Of a DNA stretch of 64,000 nucleotides, positions 42,668 through 51,578 are shown in pieces. The notes beneath the pieces were generated by a model. It did not search any database, was not told the DNA's origin, and worked only from the letters and a program-made list of their open reading frames with translations. The translations under genes were made by a program, and so were the position numbers. The stretch is from Actinoplanes oblitus (GTDB taxonomy: Bacteria > Actinomycetota > Actinomycetes > Mycobacteriales > Micromonosporaceae). Where the stretch lies: contig NZ_CP126980.1 of assembly GCF_030252345.1 (NCBI RefSeq), forward strand, positions 3,859,501-3,923,500, in the 5' to 3' direction. Each line of letters begins with the position of its first letter. Positions within the stretch are counted from its first letter, which is position 1.

Positions 42668-43399
42668 GTGTCACTGGAGTCGGCCGTCGTCGAGCACCTG
42701 CGACAGAACGTCGATCAGGAGCAGCTCTGGCTGTCCCGCAAGAGCTTCTACGAGAGCGGCTTCGCCCTCGTTTCCTACCTGCTGCCGGACGAGATAAAAC
42801 AGCAGATCGCCGCCGAGGTCCGCGACCTGCTCGACGAGCGCAGCATCCGTCGTGACCTGCACCTGGCGGAGACCAGCAACAGCCCGCGGTACATGCGTAA
42901 CGTGACCGCCGCGGACATCCGGGCGCACGGTGGCGTCACGGTCGGGCTGTACGAGTCGGAGGCCTTCCGCGGCGCCCTCGGCAGCGTGGCCGGCGAGGCG
43001 GTGCTGGAGTGCCCGTACGAGCCCGAGCACTACGTCATCACCCACCTGGAGCGCAGCGGCGACACCCACGGCTGGCACTGGGACGATTACAGCTTCGGCG
43101 TGATCCTGGTCGTCGACTGCCCCGAGGTGGCCGGCGGCGGATTCGTCCAGACGGTGCCCAACACCTCCTGGGACAAGAGCAATCCCCAGGTCTTCAAACA
43201 GCTGGTGAACAACCCGATCAATTCCTACGAATTGCGGCCGGGCGATATCTACCTGCTCCGCACGGATACCACTCTGCACCGGGTCCACCCGCTGGAGCCG
43301 GGCGCGAAGCGCACCATCATCAACATGGCTTATGCGGCCGAGCGCGACTTCCAGAAAGAGATCTCCCACGAAACCATGGAAGACCTCTTCGCGGTCTGA
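42668..43399 (+). CDS. 2OG-Fe(II)-type oxygenase, cluster copy 3
   Basis: The 243-aa protein has an iron triad His137-x-Asp139 in GWHWDDYSFG and distal His204 in TTLHRVHPL. A following Arg (KRTIINMAYA) suits 2-oxoglutarate binding. The region GFVQTVPNTSWDKSNPQ is distinctive. GTG 42668 follows GGAGGGA at good spacing. It opens the right operon, but a strong hairpin separates it from the next gene. It probably hydroxylates an amino-acid side chain, perhaps a basic one given the N-hydroxylase and decarboxylase in the cluster (inference). Confidence 0.83.
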   Translation: MSLESAVVEHLRQNVDQEQLWLSRKSFYESGFALVSYLLPDEIKQQIAAEVRDLLDERSIRRDLHLAETSNSPRYMRNVTAADIRAHGGVTVGLYESEAFRGALGSVAGEAVLECPYEPEHYVITHLERSGDTHGWHWDDYSFGVILVVDCPEVAGGGFVQTVPNTSWDKSNPQVFKQLVNNPINSYELRPGDIYLLRTDTTLHRVHPLEPGAKRTIINMAYAAERDFQKEISHETMEDLFAV

Positions 43400-43407
43400 A
43401 AACCGGT

Positions 43408-43436
43408 GCCCGCGTCCCGTTCGGCGGGACGCGGGC
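43408..43436 (+). terminator. 12-bp-stem hairpin between oxygenase and ATP-grasp 3
   Basis: GCCCGCGTCCCG pairs perfectly with CGGGACGCGGGC around a 5-nt loop, 8 bp after the oxygenase stop. It may terminate or attenuate transcription before the long downstream operon. There is no separate obvious promoter between it and the GTG at 43470. Confidence 0.75.
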
Positions 43437-43469
43437 CGTTATCCGTGCATTGAGACAGGAGCGCCGGCA

Positions 43470-44747
43470 GTGCAGAAAAGCAACGGGACGGTAGTCATCG
43501 TCGACCCGTATTCGACCGGATCATATTTGGAGGCCGAATTCGCGGCGCGCGGCTGGTCCAGCGTCGCGGTCCTGAGTTCGCCGGCCGCCCCGAGTGTCTA
43601 CGGCCCGCTGAAACACGCGGACCGGTATCGGGAGATCATCACCTTCGAAAGCGTCGACCAGGTGCTCGCCGCGCTCGCCCCGCACCGTCCGGACGCCATC
43701 ATCCCGGGTACCGAGATCGGCGTCTCCCTGGCCGACGAACTCGCCGACCGCGCCGGGCTGGCCGGGAACGGCACCGCCCTGAGCCGCAGCCGCCGGGACA
43801 AGTTCGCGATGGTGGAGGCACTGCGGCGCAACGGGGTCCCGGCACCGGAGAGCATCGTCACCACCGACGCCGACGAGGTGGTGCGCTGGGCCACCGACCG
43901 GGACCTGTGGCCGATCGTCGTCAAGCCGGTCGACAGCGCGGGCTCCGACGGGGTCACCTTCTGCGACACCCCGGCCGAGGCCCGTGCCGCCTTCGCGCGC
44001 CTGCACGACCGTCCGCATCAGCTCGGCGGGCACAACGACGTCGTGCTCGCCCAGGAACTGCTGCGCGGGCAGCAGTTCTTCGTCAACACGGTGAGCGTCG
44101 ACGGCCACCACTACGTCGCCGAGATCTGGAAGGACGTCCGGCGCCCGGTGCCCGGAGCCAGTCTCGCCTACGACCTCGAGGAGCTGATGGAGCCGGTCGG
44201 CGAGGTGCAGCGGGTGCTGACCGCGTACGTCTTCCGGGTCCTCGACGCGCTCGGCATCGCGTGGGGCCCGGCCCACTCGGAGATCATGCTCACCGACCGC
44301 GGGCCGGTGCTCATCGAGACCGCCTCCCGGATGCAGGGCACCATCCTGCCGGACAGCGTCCGCGCCGCCACCGGGCAGAACCACGTGACCCTGACCGTCG
44401 ACTGCTACACCGACCCGGACCGGCTGCGCGCCCGGGCCGGCACGGCGTATCCGCTGCACCGGCACGTCCGGGTGGTCTCGCTGATCGCGCCGCACGACGG
44501 GCACCTGGCCGCCGGCGCCGCCGCCGAACTGGCGAACCTGCCCTCCACGCACGCCATCCTCGGCAGCATCGCGGCCGGCACCCCGGTGAAGCGGACCGTC
44601 GACCTGTTCACCTCGCCGGCGTCGCTGTACCTGATCGCCGACGAGGTGGCGGAGCTGACCCGCGACTACGCGCGGATCCGCGAACTCGAGAGGAGCGGGC
44701 TCTACGCCGACAGCTCGTACCACGGCAGCGGCGACGACCTCCGGTGA
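43470..44747 (+). CDS. ATP-grasp ligase 3
   Basis: The 425-aa protein starts SNGTVVIVDPYSTGSYL. It shares the ...VDPYS-G... N-terminus with ligases 1 and 4, so these three are paralogues. The ATP-grasp core has IVVKPVDSAGSDGVTF near 150, a QELLRGQQFFV grip and the metal site IETASRMQGTILP. GTG 43470 has AGGAG 8 nt upstream. The stop overlaps the MFS gene (GTGA). It is a predicted amide-forming ligase acting on amino acids or peptides. Which step it performs is unknown. Confidence 0.88.
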   Translation: MQKSNGTVVIVDPYSTGSYLEAEFAARGWSSVAVLSSPAAPSVYGPLKHADRYREIITFESVDQVLAALAPHRPDAIIPGTEIGVSLADELADRAGLAGNGTALSRSRRDKFAMVEALRRNGVPAPESIVTTDADEVVRWATDRDLWPIVVKPVDSAGSDGVTFCDTPAEARAAFARLHDRPHQLGGHNDVVLAQELLRGQQFFVNTVSVDGHHYVAEIWKDVRRPVPGASLAYDLEELMEPVGEVQRVLTAYVFRVLDALGIAWGPAHSEIMLTDRGPVLIETASRMQGTILPDSVRAATGQNHVTLTVDCYTDPDRLRARAGTAYPLHRHVRVVSLIAPHDGHLAAGAAAELANLPSTHAILGSIAAGTPVKRTVDLFTSPASLYLIADEVAELTRDYARIRELERSGLYADSSYHGSGDDLR

Positions 44748-45919
44748 CGCAGGTCGCGCAGCGCCCCGGGAACACCTACCTGGCGCCGCTGGCGATCAGC
44801 CAGCTGTTCACCGGCACGGCGTCCTGGTCGCTGCTGATCGGGATCCTCGGTTACGCCACCTACCAGCTGCGGGCCGAACCGTTGCAGGCCGGGCTGCTGG
44901 GGCTCGCCTGGGGACTGCCGGCCGTCTTCCTGGGTCCGCTCGCCGGCCGGCTCATCGACGGCCGCGGCCCCAAGCCGGTGGCGCTGGTGTCCGGGGCGTT
45001 CAGCATCGCGATCTCGCTGTGCCTGGCCCTGGCCCCCGGCTGGGAGCTGCTCCTGGCGCTGGTCCTGCTCGCCGGGGTGGGCCGGGCGTTCATGCAGCCG
45101 GCGATCGACGCCATGCCGACCTGGCTGGCCCGGCAGCCGGACGAGCGGGTCGCCAGCCTGTGGCTGGGCTTCGCGACGAACGTGCCCGTCGTGCTCGGAC
45201 CGGTGGTCGCGGCCGGCACGCTCAGCGCCGGCGGGATGACGGCGATGTTCCTGGTGAACGCGAGCCTGCACGTGCTGTCGCTGCTGATCGTCGGCCCGCT
45301 GCCGGCGCGGACCCGGCCGGCCGGCGACGACGGTCCCGCCGGGGCGGCCGGGACCTGGTGGCTGCCGCGGTCACCGCGGACCCGGGCGATCCTGGTCATC
45401 TCGCTGCTGGTCTGGCTCTCCTACGGCTGCTACAGCGTGCTGGAGATCCTCTACGTCCGTGACGTGCTGGACTCGCCGGTGGAGACGTTCACCGTGCTCC
45501 AGATGATCTTCGGGACCGGGCTGCTGGTGACCAACCTGGTGCTGCTCCGGTTCCCGGACGCCCTGACCTCGTACCGGATCCTGCTCGCCTCGGTGGTCTT
45601 CATCGGCCTCGCGGAGATCGTCTACGTCGGCTCGTCGTCGGTCGTGGTATCGGCGATCGGCTCGCTGTGCTGGGGGCTCGGTGCGGCGGTCTTCGGACCC
45701 GCCTGCCGGGCCAGCCTGCTGGTGTCGGTGCCGCCCGACCAGCACGGCGCGATCATGGCGCTCTGGCGGTCCGTGCAGTCGGCCGGCAGCGTCGTCCCGC
45801 CGCTCCTGGTCGGGGTGGCCGGGCAGGCGCTCGGCACCCAGCTCACCATGATCGTCACCTCGGTGGTGGTGGTCCTCGCCGGCTCGGTCCCGGCTCTCTC
45901 CCGGGGAAGGCGTCCATGA
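44744..45919 (+). CDS. MFS transporter within the cluster
   Basis: The 391-aa protein has about 12 helices (LAISQLFTGTASWSLLIGIL as helix 1; loop motif GRLIDGRGPKPVALVSG; helix 7 near LLVWLSYGCYSVLEIL). It starts GTG 44744, overlapping ATP-grasp 3 by 4 bp, and its stop overlaps the ProA-like gene by 4 bp. It is the likely exporter of the finished product, encoded within the biosynthetic operon. It would also give self-protection if the product is toxic. Confidence 0.9.
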   Translation: MTQVAQRPGNTYLAPLAISQLFTGTASWSLLIGILGYATYQLRAEPLQAGLLGLAWGLPAVFLGPLAGRLIDGRGPKPVALVSGAFSIAISLCLALAPGWELLLALVLLAGVGRAFMQPAIDAMPTWLARQPDERVASLWLGFATNVPVVLGPVVAAGTLSAGGMTAMFLVNASLHVLSLLIVGPLPARTRPAGDDGPAGAAGTWWLPRSPRTRAILVISLLVWLSYGCYSVLEILYVRDVLDSPVETFTVLQMIFGTGLLVTNLVLLRFPDALTSYRILLASVVFIGLAEIVYVGSSSVVVSAIGSLCWGLGAAVFGPACRASLLVSVPPDQHGAIMALWRSVQSAGSVVPPLLVGVAGQALGTQLTMIVTSVVVVLAGSVPALSRGRRP

Positions 45920-47214
45920 TCGACGAGATTCTCGACCGGTCCCGCCGCGCGGTACGACAGGGGCCGCCGGTCGGTGACGACGGCTATCGGCGGTACTGCC
46001 TGGCGTTCGCCGACGAGATCAAACAGGCCTGGCCGGCCGTGCTGGCGGCCAACGCCCAGGACGTCGCGGCCGCCGCCGGGCGCGGTCTCGCCGCGTCGCT
46101 GCTGGACCTGATCCGGCTGCGGCCCGGCGATCTGCCCTCGGTGATCGACTGCGCCGAGGCCGTGGCGGCGGAGGCGGCCGGCCTCGGCTCCACCACGGCC
46201 GAGGCGGGCGCCTGGGGGATCCGCCGCCGGTACCCGCGCCCGCTCGGCGTCATCCTGATGGTGCACGAGGCCCGGCCGCTGCTCACCGCCGAGGCCGCGC
46301 TGCTGCCGGTCGCCGCCGGCAACGCCGTCCTGGTGCACGGCGGTCCGGAGATCACCGGCACCGCCCGGGTGCTGGGCGAGGTGGCGCGCACCGCCCTCGC
46401 CGCGGCCGGGCTGCCCGCCGGCCTGGTCACCATGCTCGAGCCGGCCGACCGCGCCACCCTGCGGCACCTGCTGACCCGGGCGGACGCCGTGGACGCGGTA
46501 CTGCCCCGGGAGAGCCGGGCGCTGATCGACTACTGCCGGTCCACCGCCCGGCCACCGGTGATCGCCAGCGGTCGCGGCTTCAACCACCTGTACGTGCACG
46601 GCAGCGCCGATCCGGTCCTGGCCGCCGCCATCGTGCTGGACAGCAAGGCGCCCAACCCGTCGATGTGCAACTCGCTGCAGGTGGTCCTGGCCGACCGGGC
46701 GATCGCGGCGGACCTGCTCGACGGCGTGCTGGCCACCGCCGACGCGAACCGGATGCCGATCACGGTGCGCGCCGATCCGGCTCTGGGCCGGCGCTCCGGC
46801 AGCGGCGGCTGGTGGCGGGTCGAGGAACTGACCGCATCCGACTTCGGCAGGGAGTTCCTGACCGCCACCGTCGGCTTCCAGCCGGTCGACGGGCTGGAGC
46901 AGGCGATCGAGCACATTCATCGGTACGGCTCGGCGCACACCGACGGGGTGGTCACCGGCGACGACACGGTCGCCCGCCGGTTCGTCGAGGCCGTCGACTC
47001 GGCGGCGGTCGTCGTCAACGGATCGCTGCGGATGCACGACGCGCCGACGCTGGGCTGGGGGCGCGAACTCACCCTCAGCTCCGGGCGCACGCACGTGCGC
47101 GGGCCGGTGACGATCGGCGCCCTGCTGACCCACAGCTGGGTCATCGAGGCAGGCGGGGGCCTGCGTGACGTACACCCGGCGGGGTCGTCCGCCGCCGCCG
47201 TGAGGAAGGAATAG
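45916..47214 (+). CDS. ProA-like gamma-glutamyl-phosphate reductase homologue
   Basis: The 432-aa aldehyde-dehydrogenase-fold protein is close in length to ProA (about 415). It has RRYPRPLGVILMVHEARP, AAGNAVLVHGGPE, the catalytic Cys251 in NPSMCNSLQVVL and the closing GRTHVRGPVTIGALLTHSW. ProA reduces glutamyl-5-phosphate to glutamate semialdehyde. This copy may supply a semialdehyde or reduce another acyl-phosphate made by an ATP-grasp enzyme. No ProB-like kinase is in the window. It overlaps the MFS gene as ATGA. Confidence 0.9.
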   Translation: MIDEILDRSRRAVRQGPPVGDDGYRRYCLAFADEIKQAWPAVLAANAQDVAAAAGRGLAASLLDLIRLRPGDLPSVIDCAEAVAAEAAGLGSTTAEAGAWGIRRRYPRPLGVILMVHEARPLLTAEAALLPVAAGNAVLVHGGPEITGTARVLGEVARTALAAAGLPAGLVTMLEPADRATLRHLLTRADAVDAVLPRESRALIDYCRSTARPPVIASGRGFNHLYVHGSADPVLAAAIVLDSKAPNPSMCNSLQVVLADRAIAADLLDGVLATADANRMPITVRADPALGRRSGSGGWWRVEELTASDFGREFLTATVGFQPVDGLEQAIEHIHRYGSAHTDGVVTGDDTVARRFVEAVDSAAVVVNGSLRMHDAPTLGWGRELTLSSGRTHVRGPVTIGALLTHSWVIEAGGGLRDVHPAGSSAAAVRKE

Positions 47215-47218
47215 CACC

Positions 47219-47491
47219 GTGCCCACCGGAACCGCCGATCGCGACACCGTCGCGGAGGCCGTCAAGAGGTTCGTCATCGCGGAGTCCCGGCTGTCGATCG
47301 GCACCGGTCAGGTCGGCGAGGACGAGCGGCTGACCGGGCCGCTGCTCAGCGTCACCTCGCTGGGCCTGCTCGGCATGCTGCTCCGGCTCGAGGACGACCT
47401 CGGGGTCACCCTGCCCGACGACCTGTTCGCCGGGCCGCCGCCCGGTACGGTGCGCGACCTCGTGGATCTCGTCCAGCGGGCCGCCCGATGA
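47219..47491 (+). CDS. Stand-alone peptidyl/acyl carrier protein 1
   Basis: This is a 90-aa carrier-fold protein. The presumed phosphopantetheine Ser is Ser47 in SVTSLGLLGML, followed by LEDDLGVTLPDDLF, the same helix II-III pattern as carrier 2. The usual D-S-L is replaced by T-S-L, so loading should be tested. It starts GTG 47219, 4 bp after the ProA-like gene, and overlaps the next gene by 4 bp. It probably carries the substrate of the adjacent A domain or BtrH-like enzyme. Confidence 0.8.
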   Translation: MPTGTADRDTVAEAVKRFVIAESRLSIGTGQVGEDERLTGPLLSVTSLGLLGMLLRLEDDLGVTLPDDLFAGPPPGTVRDLVDLVQRAAR

Positions 47492-48600
47492 GCGACCCCG
47501 GTGCCGCGCTCGGCACCGTCCTCGCCGGCCTGCCCGCCGACCTGTTCGACTGCTTCCAGGTGAACCTGGCCCTGCTCGCCGATCTGCGGCACGGACCGGG
47601 CACCCACCTGCGGCTCGGCGCCGTCCTCGACTTCCGGCCCCGCCTCGACGGTGGCTGGTGGAGCGTCGAGCCGGTCCAGGACGCGCACCTGGAGCGCTCC
47701 GCCCGGCTCCTGGGACTCCAGGCCGGCCAGCGCTGGTCCGGCTGCCCGGCGGATCGGGTGCCGGAACTGCTCGGCCGCCGCGAGCCGCTCTACGTCGTCG
47801 CGGACGCGTACCACCTGCCGTGGCTGCCCTACGCCGGACACGAGCACATGCCGCACAGCTTCCTGGCCGGCGCCCACGACGGCGGGGTACGGGTGTGGGA
47901 CGCCTACCGCAACGACACCCGGTACGGCCCGGCCGTCCCGGGCAGCTGGGACCTCACCGAGAAGGAGCTGGTCGCCGCGCTCGGCGACACCGCCGAGGTG
48001 ATCGGCTTCACCGGGACGGCCCTGCCCGAGCCGCGCCCGGCCGTCACCCTCGACGACCCGGCCGCCTTCGTCGACGCCTACGCCGACGCGCCGGACCGTC
48101 CCGCCGCGTTCGCCCGGCTGACCCTGCAGACCTGGCTGCTCGCCCGCTCCCGCCGACTGCACGCCGCGTTCCGGGGCCTGGACCGGGCGGTTCCCGATCA
48201 TCTGGCCGCGTGGCAGGGACTGGCGCAGCAGACGTACGTCGCCTGGCGGATGGTGCAGCGCGGCCGCCCGGCACCGCAGGCCCCGCTGCGGCGACTCGGT
48301 GAACTGCTGCGCCGCGACCGGACCGTCTTCGCGACCCGCGCGGCCGCCGGTGAGCCGTGGCGGCTCCCGGTCGCCGAGGCCGCGGCCTCCGTCCTCGGCC
48401 TCTCCGTGCCGGCCGTGCTCGGCGGCGCCCGATTCGACACCTCGGCGGCGTACGGCTCGCTGCGGATCGTCGAGATCATCGAGGAGATCGAGCGCTCGGT
48501 GGGCGTGGAACTGTCCGCCGACGACCTGGTGCCGGAGAACCTGCAGGACCTCGCCGGCCTCGGCCGCATCGTGGCCCGGGCCTGGGCGGGTCACGCATGA
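47488..48600 (+). CDS. BtrH/C39-like putative acyltransferase with C-terminal carrier-like domain
   Basis: The 370-aa protein has Cys22 in LFDCFQVNLALL, a His in HMPHSFLAG near 121-128 and an Asp in VRVWDAYRND. This Cys-His-Asp pattern resembles the BtrH N-terminal/papain-like fold that moves acyl groups from a carrier to an amine in butirosin biosynthesis. The last ~80 residues (YGSLRIVEIIEEIERSVGV) look like an acyl-carrier domain. It sits between a free carrier and an A domain with ATGA overlaps on both sides. The family match is by pattern only. Confidence 0.6.
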   Translation: MSDPGAALGTVLAGLPADLFDCFQVNLALLADLRHGPGTHLRLGAVLDFRPRLDGGWWSVEPVQDAHLERSARLLGLQAGQRWSGCPADRVPELLGRREPLYVVADAYHLPWLPYAGHEHMPHSFLAGAHDGGVRVWDAYRNDTRYGPAVPGSWDLTEKELVAALGDTAEVIGFTGTALPEPRPAVTLDDPAAFVDAYADAPDRPAAFARLTLQTWLLARSRRLHAAFRGLDRAVPDHLAAWQGLAQQTYVAWRMVQRGRPAPQAPLRRLGELLRRDRTVFATRAAAGEPWRLPVAEAAASVLGLSVPAVLGGARFDTSAAYGSLRIVEIIEEIERSVGVELSADDLVPENLQDLAGLGRIVARAWAGHA

Positions 48601-50072
48601 CCCTGCTGCACGAGCTCTACGACGCGGCCGCCCGGCGGGCACCCGACGAGGTGGCCGTCACCGCCGGGACCGAGCGGATCACCTTCGCCGAGCTGGCCGC
48701 TCTGGGCCGGCGGATCGCGGCGGCCCTGTGCGACGCGGGTCTGCGCCGCGGCGACCGGCTGGTCGTCGTGGCACCGCCGTCGGTGGTCCTGCCCGCCGTG
48801 CTGTACGCCGCCGCCCGCACCGGCGTCGTCTTCGTGGTCCTGCACGAGCAGGTCCGCGGCGCCCCGCTGCGGCACGTGCTCGACGACTGCGAACCGGCGC
48901 TCGTGCTCAGCGACGACCCGGACGTGCGGGCCACGGCGGCCGCCGCCGGTACCGCCGCCGCCGACCTGAGCGGACTGCCCGGCCGGGCGCCGGCGGCCGG
49001 CCTGCCGCCGGGCGGTGAGCCGCTGACCGTCGACCCGGTGTGCCTGGTCTACACCTCCGGTTCCACAGCCCTGCCCAACGCGGTGGTCTGCACCCACGAC
49101 CAGGTGCTGTTCGCCGTCGCGGCGATTCAGCGGGAGCTCGGCTACCGCCGTGGCGACGTGGTGTTCTGCCCGTCCCCGGCCTCCTTCGACTACGGGCTCT
49201 ACCAGCTGTTCCTCGGCGCTCTCAGCGGCGCCCGGGTGCATCTGGCCGGGCTGGCCGCCACCGGACCCGGCCTGCTGGGCAGGCTGGCCGAGACCGGCGC
49301 GACGGTGCTGCCCGCTGTCCCGTCGACCGCCGAGACACTGGTCCGGCTGGTGTCCCGGGGTGGCCGGCCACCGGCGTTGCGACTGCTCACCACGACCGGC
49401 GCGGCGATGCCGGCCGACCTGCTGCGCGCCCTCCGGCAGTGCGTGCCGGGCCTGCGGATCCAGGTGATGTACGGCCTCACCGAATGCAAACGCGTGGCCA
49501 TCATGCCGCCCGACGGCGACCTGGACCGGCCCGGATCGTGCGGCCGCCCGCTGGCCGGGACGGAGGTGTTCACCGTCGACGGCCGGGGCCGCCGGCAGCC
49601 CGCCGGCACCACCGGCGAACTGGTGGTCCGCGGTCCGCACGTGATGTCCGGCTACTGGCGCCGGCCGGAGCTGACCGCCGAGCGCTACCGGGTCGAGGAG
49701 GGCCGCGTCGTCCAGCTGCGCACCGGCGACCAGGGCCGGGTGGCGGCCGGCGGCTGGGTCTACGTCGACGGCCGCACCGACGACATCTACAAGGAACGCG
49801 GATACCGGGTGAGCGTCACCGAGGTGGAGGCGGCCGCCCGCCTGATCCCGCTGGTCAGCTCCGCCGCGGTGCTGCCGCCGCGCGACGGCCGCCGGTCGGT
49901 GCTGGTCGCGGTCACCGCCCTGGCCCCGGCCGAGGTGCTGCACCGGCTGCGCGAGCACCTGGAGGTCTTCAAGATCCCGCAGCGGTGCGCGGTGGTCGCC
50001 GGGCTGCCGCTCACCCGCAACGGCAAGGTGGACCGGGCCGCCCTCACCGCGCTGGTGGCCGGCGATGCTTGA
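48597..50072 (+). CDS. Stand-alone adenylation (AMP-ligase) enzyme 1
   Basis: This is a 491-aa ANL-superfamily enzyme. A3 is VCLVYTSGSTALPNAVV near 145, A4 is SFDYGLYQLFLG near 195, A5 is VMYGLTECKRVA near 298, A8 is TDDIYKERGYRVSVTEVE and the A10 lysine is in TRNGKVDRAAL. A4 retains Asp at the position that often contacts the alpha-amine, but the pocket is not NRPS-standard. It probably activates an amino or carboxylic acid and loads a nearby carrier. It overlaps its neighbours on both sides, next to the decarboxylase and carrier 2. Confidence 0.88.
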   Translation: MTLLHELYDAAARRAPDEVAVTAGTERITFAELAALGRRIAAALCDAGLRRGDRLVVVAPPSVVLPAVLYAAARTGVVFVVLHEQVRGAPLRHVLDDCEPALVLSDDPDVRATAAAAGTAAADLSGLPGRAPAAGLPPGGEPLTVDPVCLVYTSGSTALPNAVVCTHDQVLFAVAAIQRELGYRRGDVVFCPSPASFDYGLYQLFLGALSGARVHLAGLAATGPGLLGRLAETGATVLPAVPSTAETLVRLVSRGGRPPALRLLTTTGAAMPADLLRALRQCVPGLRIQVMYGLTECKRVAIMPPDGDLDRPGSCGRPLAGTEVFTVDGRGRRQPAGTTGELVVRGPHVMSGYWRRPELTAERYRVEEGRVVQLRTGDQGRVAAGGWVYVDGRTDDIYKERGYRVSVTEVEAAARLIPLVSSAAVLPPRDGRRSVLVAVTALAPAEVLHRLREHLEVFKIPQRCAVVAGLPLTRNGKVDRAALTALVAGDA

Positions 50073-51339
50073 CGCGGCCCTGGCCAGGCAGGTCGCCGGC
50101 GTCGCCGGGACCCCGGCGTACGTGTACGACCTGGCCGCCGTCCGGGACAACCTCGCGGCCCTGCGCGCGGCCCTGCCGGCGGGCACCGACGCGTACTACT
50201 CGCTGAAGGCGAACCGTCATCCCCGGCTGCTGAGCGCGCTGTGCCGCGCGGGCAGCCGGGCCGAGGTCTGCTCACCGGGCGAGCTCGCCGCCGCGCTGGC
50301 CGCCGGCTGGGAGCCGGCCACCATCCTGTACGCCGGGCCCGGCAAACGCGACGTGGATCTGCGTACCGCCCTGGACGGCGGCGTGCGGTGGTTCTCCGTC
50401 GACTCGCCGTACGGCCTGGACCAGCTGGACCGATGCGCCGCGGCGGCCGGCGCGCCGGTGCGGTGCCTGCTGCGGATCAACGACGACGTGCCCGCCTCCC
50501 GGGCCGGCCTGACCATGACCGGGGTGCCGGGACCGTTCGGCGCTGACGCCCGCTGGGTGGCCACCGCCCCGGAGCTGTTCCGGCACCGGCCGCACGTCAC
50601 CGTGGCCGGGCTGCACCTCTACATGGGCACCAACCTGCCCACCGTGGACGACCTGCTCGCCCAGTTCGCCCGCAGCCTGCGGACCGCCGCCGAGCTGCGC
50701 GAGGTGCTGCACGGTCAGGGCGTACGCCTGGAGGTGCTCGACCTCGGCGGTGGATTCGGCGCGCCGTTCGCCCGCCGGGGTGACCGCCTCGACCTGTCCG
50801 GGCTGCGCGAGCCGCTCACCGCCCTGCTGGACCGGGAGGCGCCCGGCTGGCGTACCGGCCGGCCGCGGATCGTCTTCGAGTCCGGCCGCTACCTGACCGG
50901 CACCGCGGGCACCCTGCTCACCAGGGTGCTGGACGCGAAGTGGTCGCACGGCGCCCATCACGTCGTCCTGGAGTCCGGCGTCAACCATCTGGGCGGGCTG
51001 TCCGGGTTGCGCCGGCTGCCGCCGCTGGTGCCGGCCCTGATCCCGGTGGACCGGGCGAGCCCGCCCGGCGACCCGGTGCCGACCACCGTGTGCGGACCGC
51101 TGTGCACGCCGCTGGACGTGTGGGCCCGGGCCGTCGAGCTGCCCCGGCTGCGGCCCGGTGACCTGCTGGCCGTACCCAATGTCGGCGCCTACGGCCTGGA
51201 CGCGAGCCTGCTGACCTTCCTCGGTCATCCGGCACCGGCCGAGGTGGTCCTGGACACCACCGACCCGGCACCGGCCGGCTGGGACATCTCCCGGCAGGAC
51301 CTGGTGCGTACCCCGATCGATCGAGGAGAGCTGTTGTGA
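50065..51339 (+). CDS. Fold-III PLP decarboxylase (DapDC/ODC-like; BtrK- or VinO-like role possible)
   Basis: The 424-aa protein has the alanine-racemase/decarboxylase barrel: PLP Lys48 in AYYSLKANRHP, the phosphate-binding GGGFG at 228-232, FESGRYL near 272 and the dimer-interface Cys in CGPLCTPLD near 342. Family members decarboxylate diaminopimelate, ornithine or carrier-bound amino acids, as BtrK (glutamyl-carrier) and VinO (3-methylaspartyl-carrier) do. Position between an A domain and a carrier supports a carrier-bound substrate (inference). ATG 50065 overlaps the A-domain gene by 8 bp. Confidence 0.88.
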   Translation: MLDAALARQVAGVAGTPAYVYDLAAVRDNLAALRAALPAGTDAYYSLKANRHPRLLSALCRAGSRAEVCSPGELAAALAAGWEPATILYAGPGKRDVDLRTALDGGVRWFSVDSPYGLDQLDRCAAAAGAPVRCLLRINDDVPASRAGLTMTGVPGPFGADARWVATAPELFRHRPHVTVAGLHLYMGTNLPTVDDLLAQFARSLRTAAELREVLHGQGVRLEVLDLGGGFGAPFARRGDRLDLSGLREPLTALLDREAPGWRTGRPRIVFESGRYLTGTAGTLLTRVLDAKWSHGAHHVVLESGVNHLGGLSGLRRLPPLVPALIPVDRASPPGDPVPTTVCGPLCTPLDVWARAVELPRLRPGDLLAVPNVGAYGLDASLLTFLGHPAPAEVVLDTTDPAPAGWDISRQDLVRTPIDRGELL

Positions 51340-51578
51340 GTCCGGACTTCGTCGCGATGCTGTCGCGGTTCCTCAAGTACGCCGAGCCGGGCCAGATCAC
51401 CGCGGAGGCGTCGCTCAGCGATCTGGGTCTCGACTCGATGCAGTCCATCGAGCTGCTCTTCGCCATCGAGGACGACCTCGGGGTCAGCCTGCCGGACGAG
51501 GTGCTCACCGAGAGCACCTTCGCCACCGCCGGCAGTCTCTGGGCGGCGGTGTGCCACGCCGGCGGGGACCGCCCGTGA
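51336..51578 (+). CDS. Stand-alone peptidyl/acyl carrier protein 2
   Basis: The 80-aa protein has a canonical carrier motif LSDLGLDSMQSIELL, with phosphopantetheine Ser34. IEDDLGVSLPDEVL follows. It starts GTG 51336 in a 4-bp overlap with the decarboxylase gene and overlaps the first acyl-CoA-dehydrogenase-like gene in the same way. It is probably loaded by the A enzyme at 48597. The tethered acyl group may be the substrate of the decarboxylase and the two flavin dehydrogenases. Confidence 0.92.
   Translation: MSPDFVAMLSRFLKYAEPGQITAEASLSDLGLDSMQSIELLFAIEDDLGVSLPDEVLTESTFATAGSLWAAVCHAGGDRP

Noticed and set aside
42252..42674. 140-codon minus-strand frame in the AraC/oxygenase gap
   Set aside because: It has no ribosome binding site and low-complexity sequence, and overlaps the oxygenase start; more likely regulatory DNA.
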